Positions 8,164 through 19,045 of a stretch of DNA of 64,000 nt are shown in pieces; within the stretch, counting starts at the first letter, position 1, and each line of letters starts with the position of its first letter. A program made the translations under genes and the position numbers. The stretch covers positions 124,001 through 188,000 of the forward strand of contig NZ_NINX01000051.1 in the NCBI RefSeq assembly GCF_002188635.1, given 5' to 3'. Origin of the DNA: Pigmentiphaga sp. NML030171. Lineage in GTDB: Bacteria; Pseudomonadota; Gammaproteobacteria; Burkholderiales; Burkholderiaceae_B. A model generated the notes under the pieces. The model was not told the DNA's origin, did not search any database, and worked only from the letters and a program-made list of their open reading frames with translations.

Positions 8164-8412
8164 ATGGCTATCCGCCTCTCCGAGCTACCTTATGGCCATG
8201 ACGCCGCCGTCAACGCCGTCGAAGACGCCGCCCCGGCGGACCCCATCGCCGTGCGCCTGCGCGACCTGGGCTTCGTGGCGGGCGAGCGCGTGCGCATCGT
8301 GGCGCGCGGCCCGATCGGGGCCGATCCCCTGCTGATCCAGATCGGTTTCACCCGTTTCGCCCTGCGCCGCTCCGAAGCCGCGCGGGTCCTGGTCGAACCG
8401 CTCGCCTCCTGA
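8164..8412 (+). CDS. feoA: Ferrous iron transport protein A
   Basis: 82-residue SH3-like cytoplasmic protein that assists FeoB. It shows the family pattern: LRDLGFVAGERVRIVARGPIGADPLLIQIGFTRFALRRSEAARVLV, in other words LxDLGxxxGxxVxVxxxxPxGDPxxxxxxGxxxAxRxxEAxxVxV. ATG 8164 is preferred because upstream codons do not extend the fold. feoB starts 7 bases after its stop, so they form one operon. Confidence 0.95.
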   Translation: MAIRLSELPYGHDAAVNAVEDAAPADPIAVRLRDLGFVAGERVRIVARGPIGADPLLIQIGFTRFALRRSEAARVLVEPLAS

Positions 8413-8418
8413 ATCCCG

Positions 8419-10266
<1,848 letters not shown>

Positions 10267-10281
10267 TTCCGGGAGGCTTCC

Positions 10282-10560
10282 GTGAGCGCCTATTCCCTGT
10301 TCGAAATGACGCTGGTGGCGCTGATCGTCGCCGCCTGCGTGATCAAGGCCTTCGGCCGGTTCGCGCCCAAGACGCGCATGCGCATGCAGTCCTGGCTCGC
10401 GCGCCGCATGGACCGTCCGGGCCAGGCCGCCTGGGTGCGGAAGCTGGGCAGGAGCCTGGGCGCCGCGACGCCCGATGCGGGATGCGGCAGCGGCTGCGGA
10501 ACATGCGGAACCTGCGGCCCCGGCGAAACCAAGACCATCCAGGTCCACGCCAGGAAATAA
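10282..10560 (+). CDS. Small Cys-rich membrane protein, feoC-position partner (DUF6587-like)
   Basis: 92 residues from GTG 10282 with GGGAGG just upstream, 15 bases after feoB. An N-terminal membrane helix (FEMTLVALIVAACVIKAFG) is followed by a basic region and a short cluster CGSGCGTCGTC near the C-terminus, four cysteines in eleven residues, suited to bind iron or an Fe-S centre. It occupies the place of feoC but has no winged-helix domain. I infer a membrane-bound accessory to FeoB. Confidence 0.75.
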   Translation: MSAYSLFEMTLVALIVAACVIKAFGRFAPKTRMRMQSWLARRMDRPGQAAWVRKLGRSLGAATPDAGCGSGCGTCGTCGPGETKTIQVHARK

Positions 10561-10580
10561 GGCCGCGACGAAGCCGGGCG

Positions 10581-11033
10581 TCAGCCTCGCGGCGCCTCGA
10601 GCTTCAGGTCGAACAGGCTCGTGGCCGTCAACTCCAGGACCTCCTTGCCGTCCTGGTTCAACAGATGCCAGCGCCACCGCAGCACGCCCAGTTCGGGCCG
10701 GCTGCGCGAAGTCCGCACTTCCAGCACCTCGGCGCGCAGTCGCAATTCGTCTCCCGACATGACCGGATGGGGCCAGCGGACCTCCTCCACGCCCGGCGAC
10801 GCGAACGACTCGGAGTCGTGCAGCACGGCCCTGACCGCCAGCTCCATCGCGATGCCGCAGGTCTGCCATCCGCTGGCGATCAGCGCCCCGAACCGGCCCT
10901 TGCCCGCCGCCTTGCCGTCCACATGGAACCACTGCGGATCGTAGCTGCGCGCGAACGCCAGCATCTCCGTTTCCTCGATCCGCCGGGGGCCGGCTTCGAT
11001 GATCATGCCGGGCTGGAAATCGGCAAACTTCAT
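10581..11033 (-). CDS. MaoC-family (R)-specific enoyl-CoA hydratase-like protein
   Basis: 150-residue single hot-dog domain. The hydratase-2 motif is visible as [13 protein letters not shown] (Asp and His five residues apart, about residues 31-36), followed by [18 protein letters not shown], the conserved G-W segment. The start overlaps the upstream crotonase stop (ATGA), so it is the last gene of the box operon arm. Likely substrates are enoyl-CoA intermediates downstream of ring opening; side roles in PHA precursor supply are possible. Confidence 0.85.
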   Translation of the reverse strand: MKFADFQPGMIIEAGPRRIEETEMLAFARSYDPQWFHVDGKAAGKGRFGALIASGWQTCGIAMELAVRAVLHDSESFASPGVEEVRWPHPVMSGDELRLRAEVLEVRTSRSRPELGVLRWRWHLLNQDGKEVLELTATSLFDLKLEAPRG

Positions 11034-11854
11034 TGGGTCGTTCTCCTGGTCGTGGACGCGCCGAAACGCGGCGGCCGCTTTTCGCTCAATGCCGCGAGCC
11101 CCTCGCGCGCGTCGGCCCCCGCGAATCCCATGATCTCCATCGCCAGGGAATGCTCGAAGGCCGGCCAGGCGGCGCGCAGCCAGTGATTCAGGCTGCGCTT
11201 GGTCCAGGCCAGCGCGGTAGGGCTGCCAGCGGCGAGTTGCGCGGCGATGCCCCGCGCCGTGGACAGCAGCTCGGCATCGTCCACGCACAGGCTGACCAGC
11301 CCGATGCGTTCGGCCGCTTCGCCGTCCAGGGGCGCGCAGGTCAGCAGATGGTACTTGGCCTTGGCCATGCCGCAAAGCAGCGGCCAGATGATGGCCGCGT
11401 GATCGCCCGCCGCCACGCCCAGCTTGGTGTGGCCGTCGATCAGCTTGGCTCTTCTGGCTGCGACGGACACGTCGGCCAGCAGGGCCAGCACGGCGCCGGC
11501 CCCCACCGCCGCGCCGTTGATGGCGGACACCACGGGCAGGTCGCAGTCGATCATGCCCTGGACGATGTCGCGCGCCTCGCGCATGACGCGCAGCCGGTCG
11601 CTCTCGTGTTCCAGCATGCCCTGCACCAGTTCCATGTGTCCGCCGGCGCAGAACCCCTTGCCCTCGCTGCGTACCAGGACACAGCGCACGCCCGGTTCGC
11701 GCGCCAGGCGCGGCCAGACGGCGGCGAGTTCGGCGTGGCCGTCGGCGCCCAGCGCCGGCATGCCGCCCGCCGGCCCCAGCACGAGTTCGGCCACGCCGTC
11801 GTCGGCGAGGTCGATGCGGAAATCCTGGGTTTCTACGGCTAGGGAACGAGGCAT
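11030..11854 (-). CDS. Enoyl-CoA hydratase/isomerase family protein lacking both catalytic Glu
   Basis: 274-residue crotonase-fold protein. Oxyanion-hole blocks are present ([12 protein letters not shown] and [20 protein letters not shown]), but the two catalytic glutamates of rat enoyl-CoA hydratase are Val (GAGAV) and His ([20 protein letters not shown]). The [15 protein letters not shown] stretch marks a crotonase subgroup with an unusual active site. ATG 11854 is chosen because TCCAAGGAGA lies just upstream; ATG 11890 would add 12 poorly conserved residues. It is transcribed with boxCBA, so a step after BoxC is likely (isomerase or hydratase on dehydroadipyl-CoA), but this is inferred. 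Confidence 0.85.
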   Translation of the reverse strand: MPRSLAVETQDFRIDLADDGVAELVLGPAGGMPALGADGHAELAAVWPRLAREPGVRCVLVRSEGKGFCAGGHMELVQGMLEHESDRLRVMREARDIVQGMIDCDLPVVSAINGAAVGAGAVLALLADVSVAARRAKLIDGHTKLGVAAGDHAAIIWPLLCGMAKAKYHLLTCAPLDGEAAERIGLVSLCVDDAELLSTARGIAAQLAAGSPTALAWTKRSLNHWLRAAWPAFEHSLAMEIMGFAGADAREGLAALSEKRPPRFGASTTRRTTQ

Positions 11855-11945
11855 CGCGGCTCTCCTTGGAGACGGTGGGATCGTGGACATGCAAGAACGG
11901 CGGTCCGGCGGACCGCCGTGCGCGGAAGCTGGCGGCCCTGCCTGA

Positions 11946-12731
11946 CTATTGCCGGATCCAGGCCGCGGGCCGTTTGGCCAGGAAGGCGGCGAATCCCTCG
12001 CGCGCCTCGTCCGTGCCCCGCACCCGGCTGATCGTGCGAGCCGTCAGCTCGCGCACCTCGGGGGTGACGGGACCGACCTCCAGCCGTCCGAACAAGGCCT
12101 TGATCTCGGCCAGCGCATGCGGACCATTGGCCAGCAGTTCGGCCACGATCGCCTGCACCGCGGCATCCAGGCCGGCGGCGTCGACCACCTGCTGCACCAT
12201 ACCCATGTGCAGCGCCGTCTGCGCGTCGATGCGCGCGGCGGTCAGCGCCAGGCGCAAGGCATGGCGCTTGCCCACCGCATTGACGAGATAGGGGCTGATG
12301 ACGGCGGGCAGGATGCCGAAGCGGGCCTCGCTGGCGGCAAAACGGGCATCGCTGCTGGCCACCGCCATGTCGCACGCGCAGGCCAGCCCCACGCCGCCGC
12401 CCAGCGCCACGCCATGGACGCGGGCGATCGTCGGCTTGGGACAGGAGGCGATGGCATCGAGCATGGCGGCGAAGCGCCGCGCGTCCTCCAGGTTCCATTC
12501 CTCGCTGGCCTGGCTGGCGCGCTGCATCCACTGCAGGTCCGCGCCCGCGCTGAACGCCTTGCCTTCCCCGGAAAGCACGATCGCGCGCGTGGACGGATCG
12601 CCGCCCAGTTCGGCGAAGGCCTGCGCCAGTTCTTCGATCATCCGTTCGTCGAAGGCGTTGAAGACCTCGGGCCGCGCCATGCGCACATCGACCACGCCCG
12701 ATTCGTTCCTGGTTATCCGAAGAGTATCCAT
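11946..12731 (-). CDS. Enoyl-CoA hydratase, methylglutaconyl-CoA hydratase (LiuC)-like
   Basis: 261-residue crotonase. The fold blocks are [30 protein letters not shown] (oxyanion hole), [17 protein letters not shown] and [20 protein letters not shown]. The second catalytic Glu (ASEARFG) is kept and the first site is Gly, as in LiuC/AUH-type hydratases. In this operon it probably hydrates the enoyl-CoA formed from 3,4-dehydroadipyl-CoA, although leucine breakdown enzymes look similar. The start at 12731 lies 5 bases past the boxA stop, so translation is coupled. Confidence 0.88.
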   Translation of the reverse strand: MDTLRITRNESGVVDVRMARPEVFNAFDERMIEELAQAFAELGGDPSTRAIVLSGEGKAFSAGADLQWMQRASQASEEWNLEDARRFAAMLDAIASCPKPTIARVHGVALGGGVGLACACDMAVASSDARFAASEARFGILPAVISPYLVNAVGKRHALRLALTAARIDAQTALHMGMVQQVVDAAGLDAAVQAIVAELLANGPHALAEIKALFGRLEVGPVTPEVRELTARTISRVRGTDEAREGFAAFLAKRPAAWIRQ

Positions 12732-12736
12732 GGGCG

Positions 12737-14008
12737 TTAGTAGGTTTCGAGATGCAGGCGGCCTTCGCGCTTGAGCGAACCCGAGATGGCCTCCCAGTTC
12801 AGCCCGGCCTGCAAGGCCACGTCGCGCAATGCGAGGACGACGCCCTCTTCCATGCTCTTGAGTCCACAGACATAGAAATGCGTATTGGCATCCTGCAGCA
12901 GCCCCGCCAGGTCGGCGGCGCGCTCGCGCATCAGATCCTGGACATAGCGCTTGGGCGCACCCGGCGCGCGCGAGAACGCCAGGTTGATGTCGATGAAATC
13001 CTTGGGCAGGCTCATCAGGGGACCGAAATAAGGCAGTTCTTCCTTGGTGCGGGCGCCGAAGAACAGCATCAGCTTGCCGCTCTCGAACCGCCCCTTTCCG
13101 CGCAGGCGGCGGCGCCACTCGGTCATGGCCCGCATGGGCGCGCTGCCGGTCCCGGTACAGATCATCACGATGTGCGAACGCGGATGGTTGGGCATCAGGA
13201 ACGACGCGCCGAAGGGGCCGATGACCTGGACCTTGTCCCCCACCTTCAGGTCGCACACGTAATTCGAACAGAGGCCCTGCACCGGATTGCCTTGATGATC
13301 GGCCGTCACGCGCTTGACCGTCAGGGAAATGTTGTTGTAGCCGGGCCGCTCGCCGTTGCGGGGACTGGCGATGGAGTACTGGCGCGCGTGGTGCGCCTTG
13401 CCCTGGCCGTCGGTCCCCGGCGGCACGATGCCGATGGACTGCCCTTCCAGCACCGGAAACGGCAGCGAGCCGAAATCCAGCACGATGTGATGGGTCTCGT
13501 TCTGCGTGCCGGGCTCGTTGACGCGCACGTTGCCGACCACGGTGGCCGTGATCGGATTGCGCGGGCCATAAAGGTTCGTATAGGCATGGGCGGCCGACCA
13601 CGGAGGCGTGGTGGCGCCATAGGCGCCCGAATTGAACGCCTCGTCGGCGCCAGGCGCAACGGGAAGCGGCGCCGCTTCCTGGACGGCCTCTTCCTCGATC
13701 GCTTCCGCGCCCGCCGCCGCCAGTTGATCGGGGGTAAGTTTGCCGGGCAGCTCGTCCCACGTGAACTGGTCCTCGATGCTGTAGGCGGCGGATTTCGGAA
13801 CGGAACGCCAGTTGTCGATCGCCCCCGTGGGGCACGGCGGCACACAGGCCATGCAACTGTTGCATACGTCGGCCCGCACGACGTAGTTGTTGTCGTCGTG
13901 CGTGATGGCCCCGACGGGACACGTCGCTTCGCACGTGTTGCAGCGTATGCAGATTTCCGGGTCGATCAGGTGCTGCTTGATGACGACCGTCTGGACTGGC
14001 GTATCCAT
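12737..14008 (-). CDS. boxA: Benzoyl-CoA 2,3-epoxidase, reductase subunit BoxA
   Basis: 423-residue FAD/iron-sulfur reductase that passes NADPH electrons to BoxB. Two [4Fe-4S] motifs sit at the N-terminus (Cys 20, 23, 26, 30 and Cys 49, 52, 55, 59). A linker rich in Ala and Glu follows, then a ferredoxin-NADP-reductase module with the FAD motif [19 protein letters not shown], the [21 protein letters not shown] segment, the nucleotide site [14 protein letters not shown] and a C-terminal [13 protein letters not shown]. Length and order match BoxA of Azoarcus. It lies 13 bases after boxB. Confidence 0.96.
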   Translation of the reverse strand: MDTPVQTVVIKQHLIDPEICIRCNTCEATCPVGAITHDDNNYVVRADVCNSCMACVPPCPTGAIDNWRSVPKSAAYSIEDQFTWDELPGKLTPDQLAAAGAEAIEEEAVQEAAPLPVAPGADEAFNSGAYGATTPPWSAAHAYTNLYGPRNPITATVVGNVRVNEPGTQNETHHIVLDFGSLPFPVLEGQSIGIVPPGTDGQGKAHHARQYSIASPRNGERPGYNNISLTVKRVTADHQGNPVQGLCSNYVCDLKVGDKVQVIGPFGASFLMPNHPRSHIVMICTGTGSAPMRAMTEWRRRLRGKGRFESGKLMLFFGARTKEELPYFGPLMSLPKDFIDINLAFSRAPGAPKRYVQDLMRERAADLAGLLQDANTHFYVCGLKSMEEGVVLALRDVALQAGLNWEAISGSLKREGRLHLETY

Positions 14009-14021
14009 GATGGGGGCTTGC

Positions 14022-15449
<1,428 letters not shown>

Positions 15450-15482
15450 GTCTCGACTCCGTTGGTCCGGACTGCGGGATGG

Positions 15483-17162
15483 TTACACTCGATTCAGATC
15501 GAAGGCCGCTTTCTCGCCCTTGCCGTACACCTTCAGGGCGCCCTTTTCCCCCACCGCGTTCGGACGGTTGAAGATCCAGTTCTGCCACGCGCTCAAACGG
15601 CCGAAAATCCGGGTTTCCATGGTTTCCTGGCTGGCGAAGCGCAGGTTGGCCTCCAGCCCGGTCAGGGCATCCGGCGACATGGCGGCGCGCTCCTCGATGG
15701 CGATGCGGATCTCGTCGGCCCAGTCGATGTCGTCCGGCGCCGCCGTCACCAGGCCCAGCGCGTAGGCCGCGTCCGCGTCCAGCGCCTGGCCGGCCCGGGC
15801 GCGCGCGGCGGCGAGCGGCTCGGCCTCTTCGTAGAACCGGCGGGCCAGGCGCGACTGGCCGTTGACCATCGGGTAGGTGCCGAAATTCAGTTCCGACAGC
15901 GTCAGCCGCGGCGCGCGGCCGGGTTCGTCGGGCAGCGCCAGCATGTAGGCGCGGTCGGCGGCGAAGGCCAGTTCGGCCAGCGTGCCGGCAAAGCATGAAC
16001 CGGGTTCGATCAGCGCGAACAGCGAGCGGGACGAAACGTCCAGCCGAGCCAGCGTACGCCGCAGCAGGCCCGTGACCTCGCGCACGAACCAGTTCCCGGC
16101 ATGCCGCTGGAGCGTGGCGTCGCAGGCCAGCACCCGGTCGGCATCGCCCTGGGTCTTGAGCAGCCAGGTGCCGATGTCCAGTTCGTTGGTGCGCATGTGC
16201 AGGATGGCGTCATCCAGTTCGCGCGCCATCGCCATCGGCCACCAATCCGCGCCGGCCGCCACGATGCCGTCCACGTCCTCGGGCTGCGCGGCATCCGGCG
16301 CCTTCACGGTGAACACGGCGCTGCGGTTGGCGCGGTCGATGCGCACGTCCACGTAGCGATAGCCCAGCGCATCGGCCTCCTCGGTGCGCTCGATGCGGGC
16401 CAGGGGCACACCGCGGGCGCCCGCAGGGCGATCGCTGGACTCGGCCAGCCGTTGCGCGCGCTCCTGTACCACCTGGGCGAACTGCGAAGGCTTGGGCGCG
16501 CAATCGACCAGCCGCCATTCCACCGCGCGCTGGCCCCGCACGCCTTCGCTGGTCGTGCAGAAAATGTCCGCCAGGTCATGGCGCACGTGGCGCTTGTCGG
16601 TGACGCGGGTCAGGCCGCCCGTACCGGGCAGCACGCCCAGCAGCGGCACCTCGGGCAGCGACACCGACGAGGACTTGTCGTCGATCAGCACCAGGTCGTC
16701 GCAAGCCAGCGCCAGTTCATAACCGCCGCCGGCGCAGGCGCCGTTGATGGCGGCCAGGAACTTCAACCCGGAATGGCGGCTGGAGTCCTCGATGCCGTTG
16801 CGGGTCTCGTTGGTGAACTTGCAGAAATTCACCTTCCAGGCGTGGCTCGACAGGCCCAGCATGAAGATGTTGGCGCCCGAACAGAAAATCCGGTCTTTCA
16901 TGCTGGTAACCACCACCGTGCGCACTTCGGGATGCTCGAAACGGATACGGTTCAGGGCGTCGTGCAGCTCGATGTCCACGCCCAGGTCGTAGGAATTGAG
17001 CTTGAGCCGATACCCCGGCCGCAACCCGCCATCCTCGGCGATATCCAGGCCCAGCGTCGCCACCGGCCCCTCGAAACTCAGCTTCCAATGCCGGTACTGG
17101 GACGGATCCGTGCGGTAGTCCACCTTCCCGGCAGCCTGATCGGCCTGAACGACGTTGCTCAT
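15483..17162 (-). CDS. boxC: 2,3-epoxybenzoyl-CoA dihydrolase BoxC
   Basis: 559-residue double-crotonase enzyme that opens the epoxybenzoyl-CoA ring with two waters, giving 3,4-dehydroadipyl-CoA semialdehyde and formate. The N-terminal half carries DRIFCSGANIFMLG and AAINGACAGGGYELALACDDLVLI, then SLPEVPLLGVLPGTGGLTRV. The C-terminal half is the second, diverged crotonase-like domain. ATG 17162 follows GAGGAG and is preferred to the upstream ATG at 17186. It is the first gene of the leftward box operon; the promoter region carries TGCATC repeats probably bound by BoxR. Confidence 0.96.
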   Translation of the reverse strand: MSNVVQADQAAGKVDYRTDPSQYRHWKLSFEGPVATLGLDIAEDGGLRPGYRLKLNSYDLGVDIELHDALNRIRFEHPEVRTVVVTSMKDRIFCSGANIFMLGLSSHAWKVNFCKFTNETRNGIEDSSRHSGLKFLAAINGACAGGGYELALACDDLVLIDDKSSSVSLPEVPLLGVLPGTGGLTRVTDKRHVRHDLADIFCTTSEGVRGQRAVEWRLVDCAPKPSQFAQVVQERAQRLAESSDRPAGARGVPLARIERTEEADALGYRYVDVRIDRANRSAVFTVKAPDAAQPEDVDGIVAAGADWWPMAMARELDDAILHMRTNELDIGTWLLKTQGDADRVLACDATLQRHAGNWFVREVTGLLRRTLARLDVSSRSLFALIEPGSCFAGTLAELAFAADRAYMLALPDEPGRAPRLTLSELNFGTYPMVNGQSRLARRFYEEAEPLAAARARAGQALDADAAYALGLVTAAPDDIDWADEIRIAIEERAAMSPDALTGLEANLRFASQETMETRIFGRLSAWQNWIFNRPNAVGEKGALKVYGKGEKAAFDLNRV

Positions 17163-17181
17163 GACATCTCCTCGACGTTTA

Positions 17182-17197
17182 TGCATCTTAGTGCATC
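17182..17197. promoter_or_regulatory. Putative BoxR operator upstream of boxC
   Basis: TGCATC occurs twice (17182-17187, 17192-17197), spaced ten bases start to start, on one face of the helix. BzdR/BoxR regulators are known to bind TGCA-containing direct repeats in promoters they repress. The repeats lie 20-35 bases upstream of boxC and overlap a plausible leftward -10 (TAAGAT). A further palindrome GTTCATGAAC is at 17221-17230. Binding is inferred. Confidence 0.55.
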
Positions 17198-17315
17198 AAC
17201 CAGCTATTGAATGAAAGATAGTTCATGAACCCAAGCGCGTCAAGCCTCCGCCAACTAGGATCAACCCTGACGATTCAGAAAACCGAACCTCCCAAACCCA
17301 GACAACCGCCCCAGA

Positions 17316-17476
17316 CCCAGGAAACCGCGGATCCGGCTCCGCCGGTCCACCGGTTTCGCCCCTACGGGGCCCGGCGCCGGGCCGACCCAAGGCGGGCCCC
17401 GGCCCCCCCTCGGGGGGCTGCCGCGTAGCGGCTGGGGGCTCACCATGCCGGGCGCGCGTCAGCGCGTAGGGGGGCT
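17316..17476 (-). repeat. Dispersed 3' hairpin repeat, copy R5 (minus strand, enlarged)
   Basis: Read on the minus strand it starts 3 bases after the boxR stop with CCCCCCTACGCGCTGACGCG, as in the other copies. It then carries about 80 extra bases with their own G/C palindromes (GCCGCTACGCGGC, GGCCCGGCGCCGGGCC) before the core hairpin. Here GAAACCG/CGGTTTC (17351-17357 paired with 17321-17327) replaces the GGCAC/GTGCC arm of R1 while the GGA-CCGG-CGGAG-CCGG-ATCC cap is kept. It fills most of the 317-base gap between boxR and boxC. Confidence 0.8.
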
Positions 17477-17479
17477 CTA

Positions 17480-18409
17480 CTACATACTCCAGTCCACCAT
17501 GCCCGCCGCATTGCGCACCAGCGAACGCAGGCCGGCAAAAGCCTCTTCAAGCGAATGGCCGCTGGTGTTGTAGCGGGCGTCGGCCTTGGCATAGAACGCC
17601 GCCCGCCCCGCCAGGATGCGCTTGAGGTCGTCCATGGCCTCGCGGCTGCCCGACATCGGGCGGAAATCGCCCTGCGCCACGACCCGGCGCATGTGGTCCT
17701 CGGGGTCGGCCTGCAGCCAGACCGTATAGCAGTGCGACAGCAGCAGATTGAAGGTCGAGACGTCCGACACCAGGCCGCCCGGCGTGGCGATCACGACCTC
17801 GGGATGGATCTGCACGGTCTCCTCCAGCGCCCGCCGCTCGTAGCGGCGATAGGCGTTGGCGCCGTACAGCGAATGGATCTCGACGATGCTGCAGCCGGCC
17901 ACTTTCTCGATTTCCCGGCTCAGCTCGATGAAGGTGTAGCCCAGGTCCTCGGCCAGCATCCGCCCCAGCGTGGACTTGCCCGCCCCCCGCAGGCCGACCA
18001 GGGCGATGCGGGACAGGCGGGAATGATTGTCCCCGCGCGAGCCGAACATTTCCGTCAAGGTATTGCGGGCGCGATGCAGGTCCGCCTCGGAGCGGCCTTC
18101 CAGCAACTCGCGGATCAACAGCCATTCCGGACTGGTGGTGGTGACATCGCCCAGGATTTCGGCCAGCGAGCACTGCAAGGCCTGGGAAACCTGCAGCAGG
18201 ATCAGGATGGAGGCGTTGCCCGTGCCCAGCTCCAGGTTGGCGAGATGCCTCTCGGAAATCCCGGCTGCCGAGGCCGTGGCCTTGCGGGTCAGGCCTCGCC
18301 TGGCCCGCAGCGTCCGTATTCGTTCTCCCAGCGTCACCAGAAAAGGCTCCTTGGCCGGCGCGTCGTTGGCCGCGGCCTGCCCCGCTTCGGAAACTGCCTC
18401 TTCTTTCAT
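17480..18409 (-). CDS. boxR: Benzoate/benzoyl-CoA-responsive repressor BoxR
   Basis: 309-residue fusion. Residues 23-88 form a XRE-type helix-turn-helix (LGERIRTLRARRGLTRKATA, SAAGISERHLANLELG), and residues 130-309 form a shikimate-kinase-like domain with the P-loop GLRGAGKST (139-147). This exact architecture defines the BzdR/BoxR family, in which the kinase-like part senses benzoyl-CoA rather than phosphorylating shikimate. It lies between the two box transcription units and should control both and itself. TGCA elements near the boxC and DUF4863 promoters are probable targets. Confidence 0.95.
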   Translation of the reverse strand: MKEEAVSEAGQAAANDAPAKEPFLVTLGERIRTLRARRGLTRKATASAAGISERHLANLELGTGNASILILLQVSQALQCSLAEILGDVTTTSPEWLLIRELLEGRSEADLHRARNTLTEMFGSRGDNHSRLSRIALVGLRGAGKSTLGRMLAEDLGYTFIELSREIEKVAGCSIVEIHSLYGANAYRRYERRALEETVQIHPEVVIATPGGLVSDVSTFNLLLSHCYTVWLQADPEDHMRRVVAQGDFRPMSGSREAMDDLKRILAGRAAFYAKADARYNTSGHSLEEAFAGLRSLVRNAAGMVDWSM

Positions 18410-18470
18410 CGGACCTCACCCGCAAGATGATGCGCACCCCTGGGATTTACCCGCAGGATGCAGATTCTTT

Positions 18471-18500
18471 TTGACACGACCCAAGCATGCCGCGTATTGT
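18471..18500 (+). promoter_or_regulatory. Sigma-70-type promoter of the rightward box operon
   Basis: TTGACA (18471-18476), 18-base spacer, TATTGT (18495-18500), about 80 bases before the DUF4863 gene. TGCA tetramers lie just upstream (18459-18462, in GGATGCAGATTC) and downstream (18516-18519, in ACATGCACG), which could be BoxR half-sites. Confidence 0.6.
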
Positions 18501-18580
18501 CTCGACACATGAACATGCACGATACTTCATGATCAAGAATGCGGCGACATGAAGTTCAGTATGCCTGAGGAGACGAGTTC

Positions 18581-19045
18581 ATGCGCGATTCATTTGAATC
18601 CCTGGTAAAGACGATAACCCAGTCCATTGCCGGCCGCCCCGTGGACGCCGCGCTCGAGGCCTACCTCAACCGCCAGCACGGCCCCGGCTCGGACTGGTTC
18701 CGCGACATGACCCGCGCCTGTGAAGCCGGCGTGGACGAGGGCTGGCTGTGCAACCGGGAAGCCGGCGGCGTGCGCTACGGCCGGGTGGTCAAGCCCGGGC
18801 CCGGCTCCGCCGGCTTCTCGGTGGACGTGGTCGACATGACCGACCTGGCCGGCCCCCACCACGTCCATCCCAACGGCGAAATAGACATGGTCATGCCCCA
18901 GACGGCCGGCGCCCGCTTCGACGGCACGCCGGCGGGCTGGAAGGTCTATCCGCCCGGCAGCGCCCATCGCCCCACCGTCGCGGGCGGCCGCGCGCTGGTC
19001 CTGTATCTGCTGCCCGACGGCGCCATCGAATTCACCCGATCATGA
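18581..19045 (+). CDS. DUF4863 family protein of the box cluster
   Basis: 154-residue small protein of the DUF4863 family, which includes 4-hydroxylaminobenzoate lyase (PnbB). It ends in a cupin-like part: HHVHPNGEIDMVMPQT and WKVYPPGSAHRPTVAGGRAL, with histidines suited to bind a metal. Its role in benzoyl-CoA metabolism is not established; it often accompanies boxD. ATG 18581 follows GAGGAGACGAGTTC. The stop overlaps the boxD start (ATGA), so the two proteins are made together, suggesting a role close to the aldehyde step. Confidence 0.8.
   Translation: MRDSFESLVKTITQSIAGRPVDAALEAYLNRQHGPGSDWFRDMTRACEAGVDEGWLCNREAGGVRYGRVVKPGPGSAGFSVDVVDMTDLAGPHHVHPNGEIDMVMPQTAGARFDGTPAGWKVYPPGSAHRPTVAGGRALVLYLLPDGAIEFTRS

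Noticed and set aside
17323-17476. Simple bidirectional terminator between boxR and boxC
   Set aside because: Strong GC hairpins exist but no T-tract follows on either strand, and the sequence matches the dispersed repeat family.
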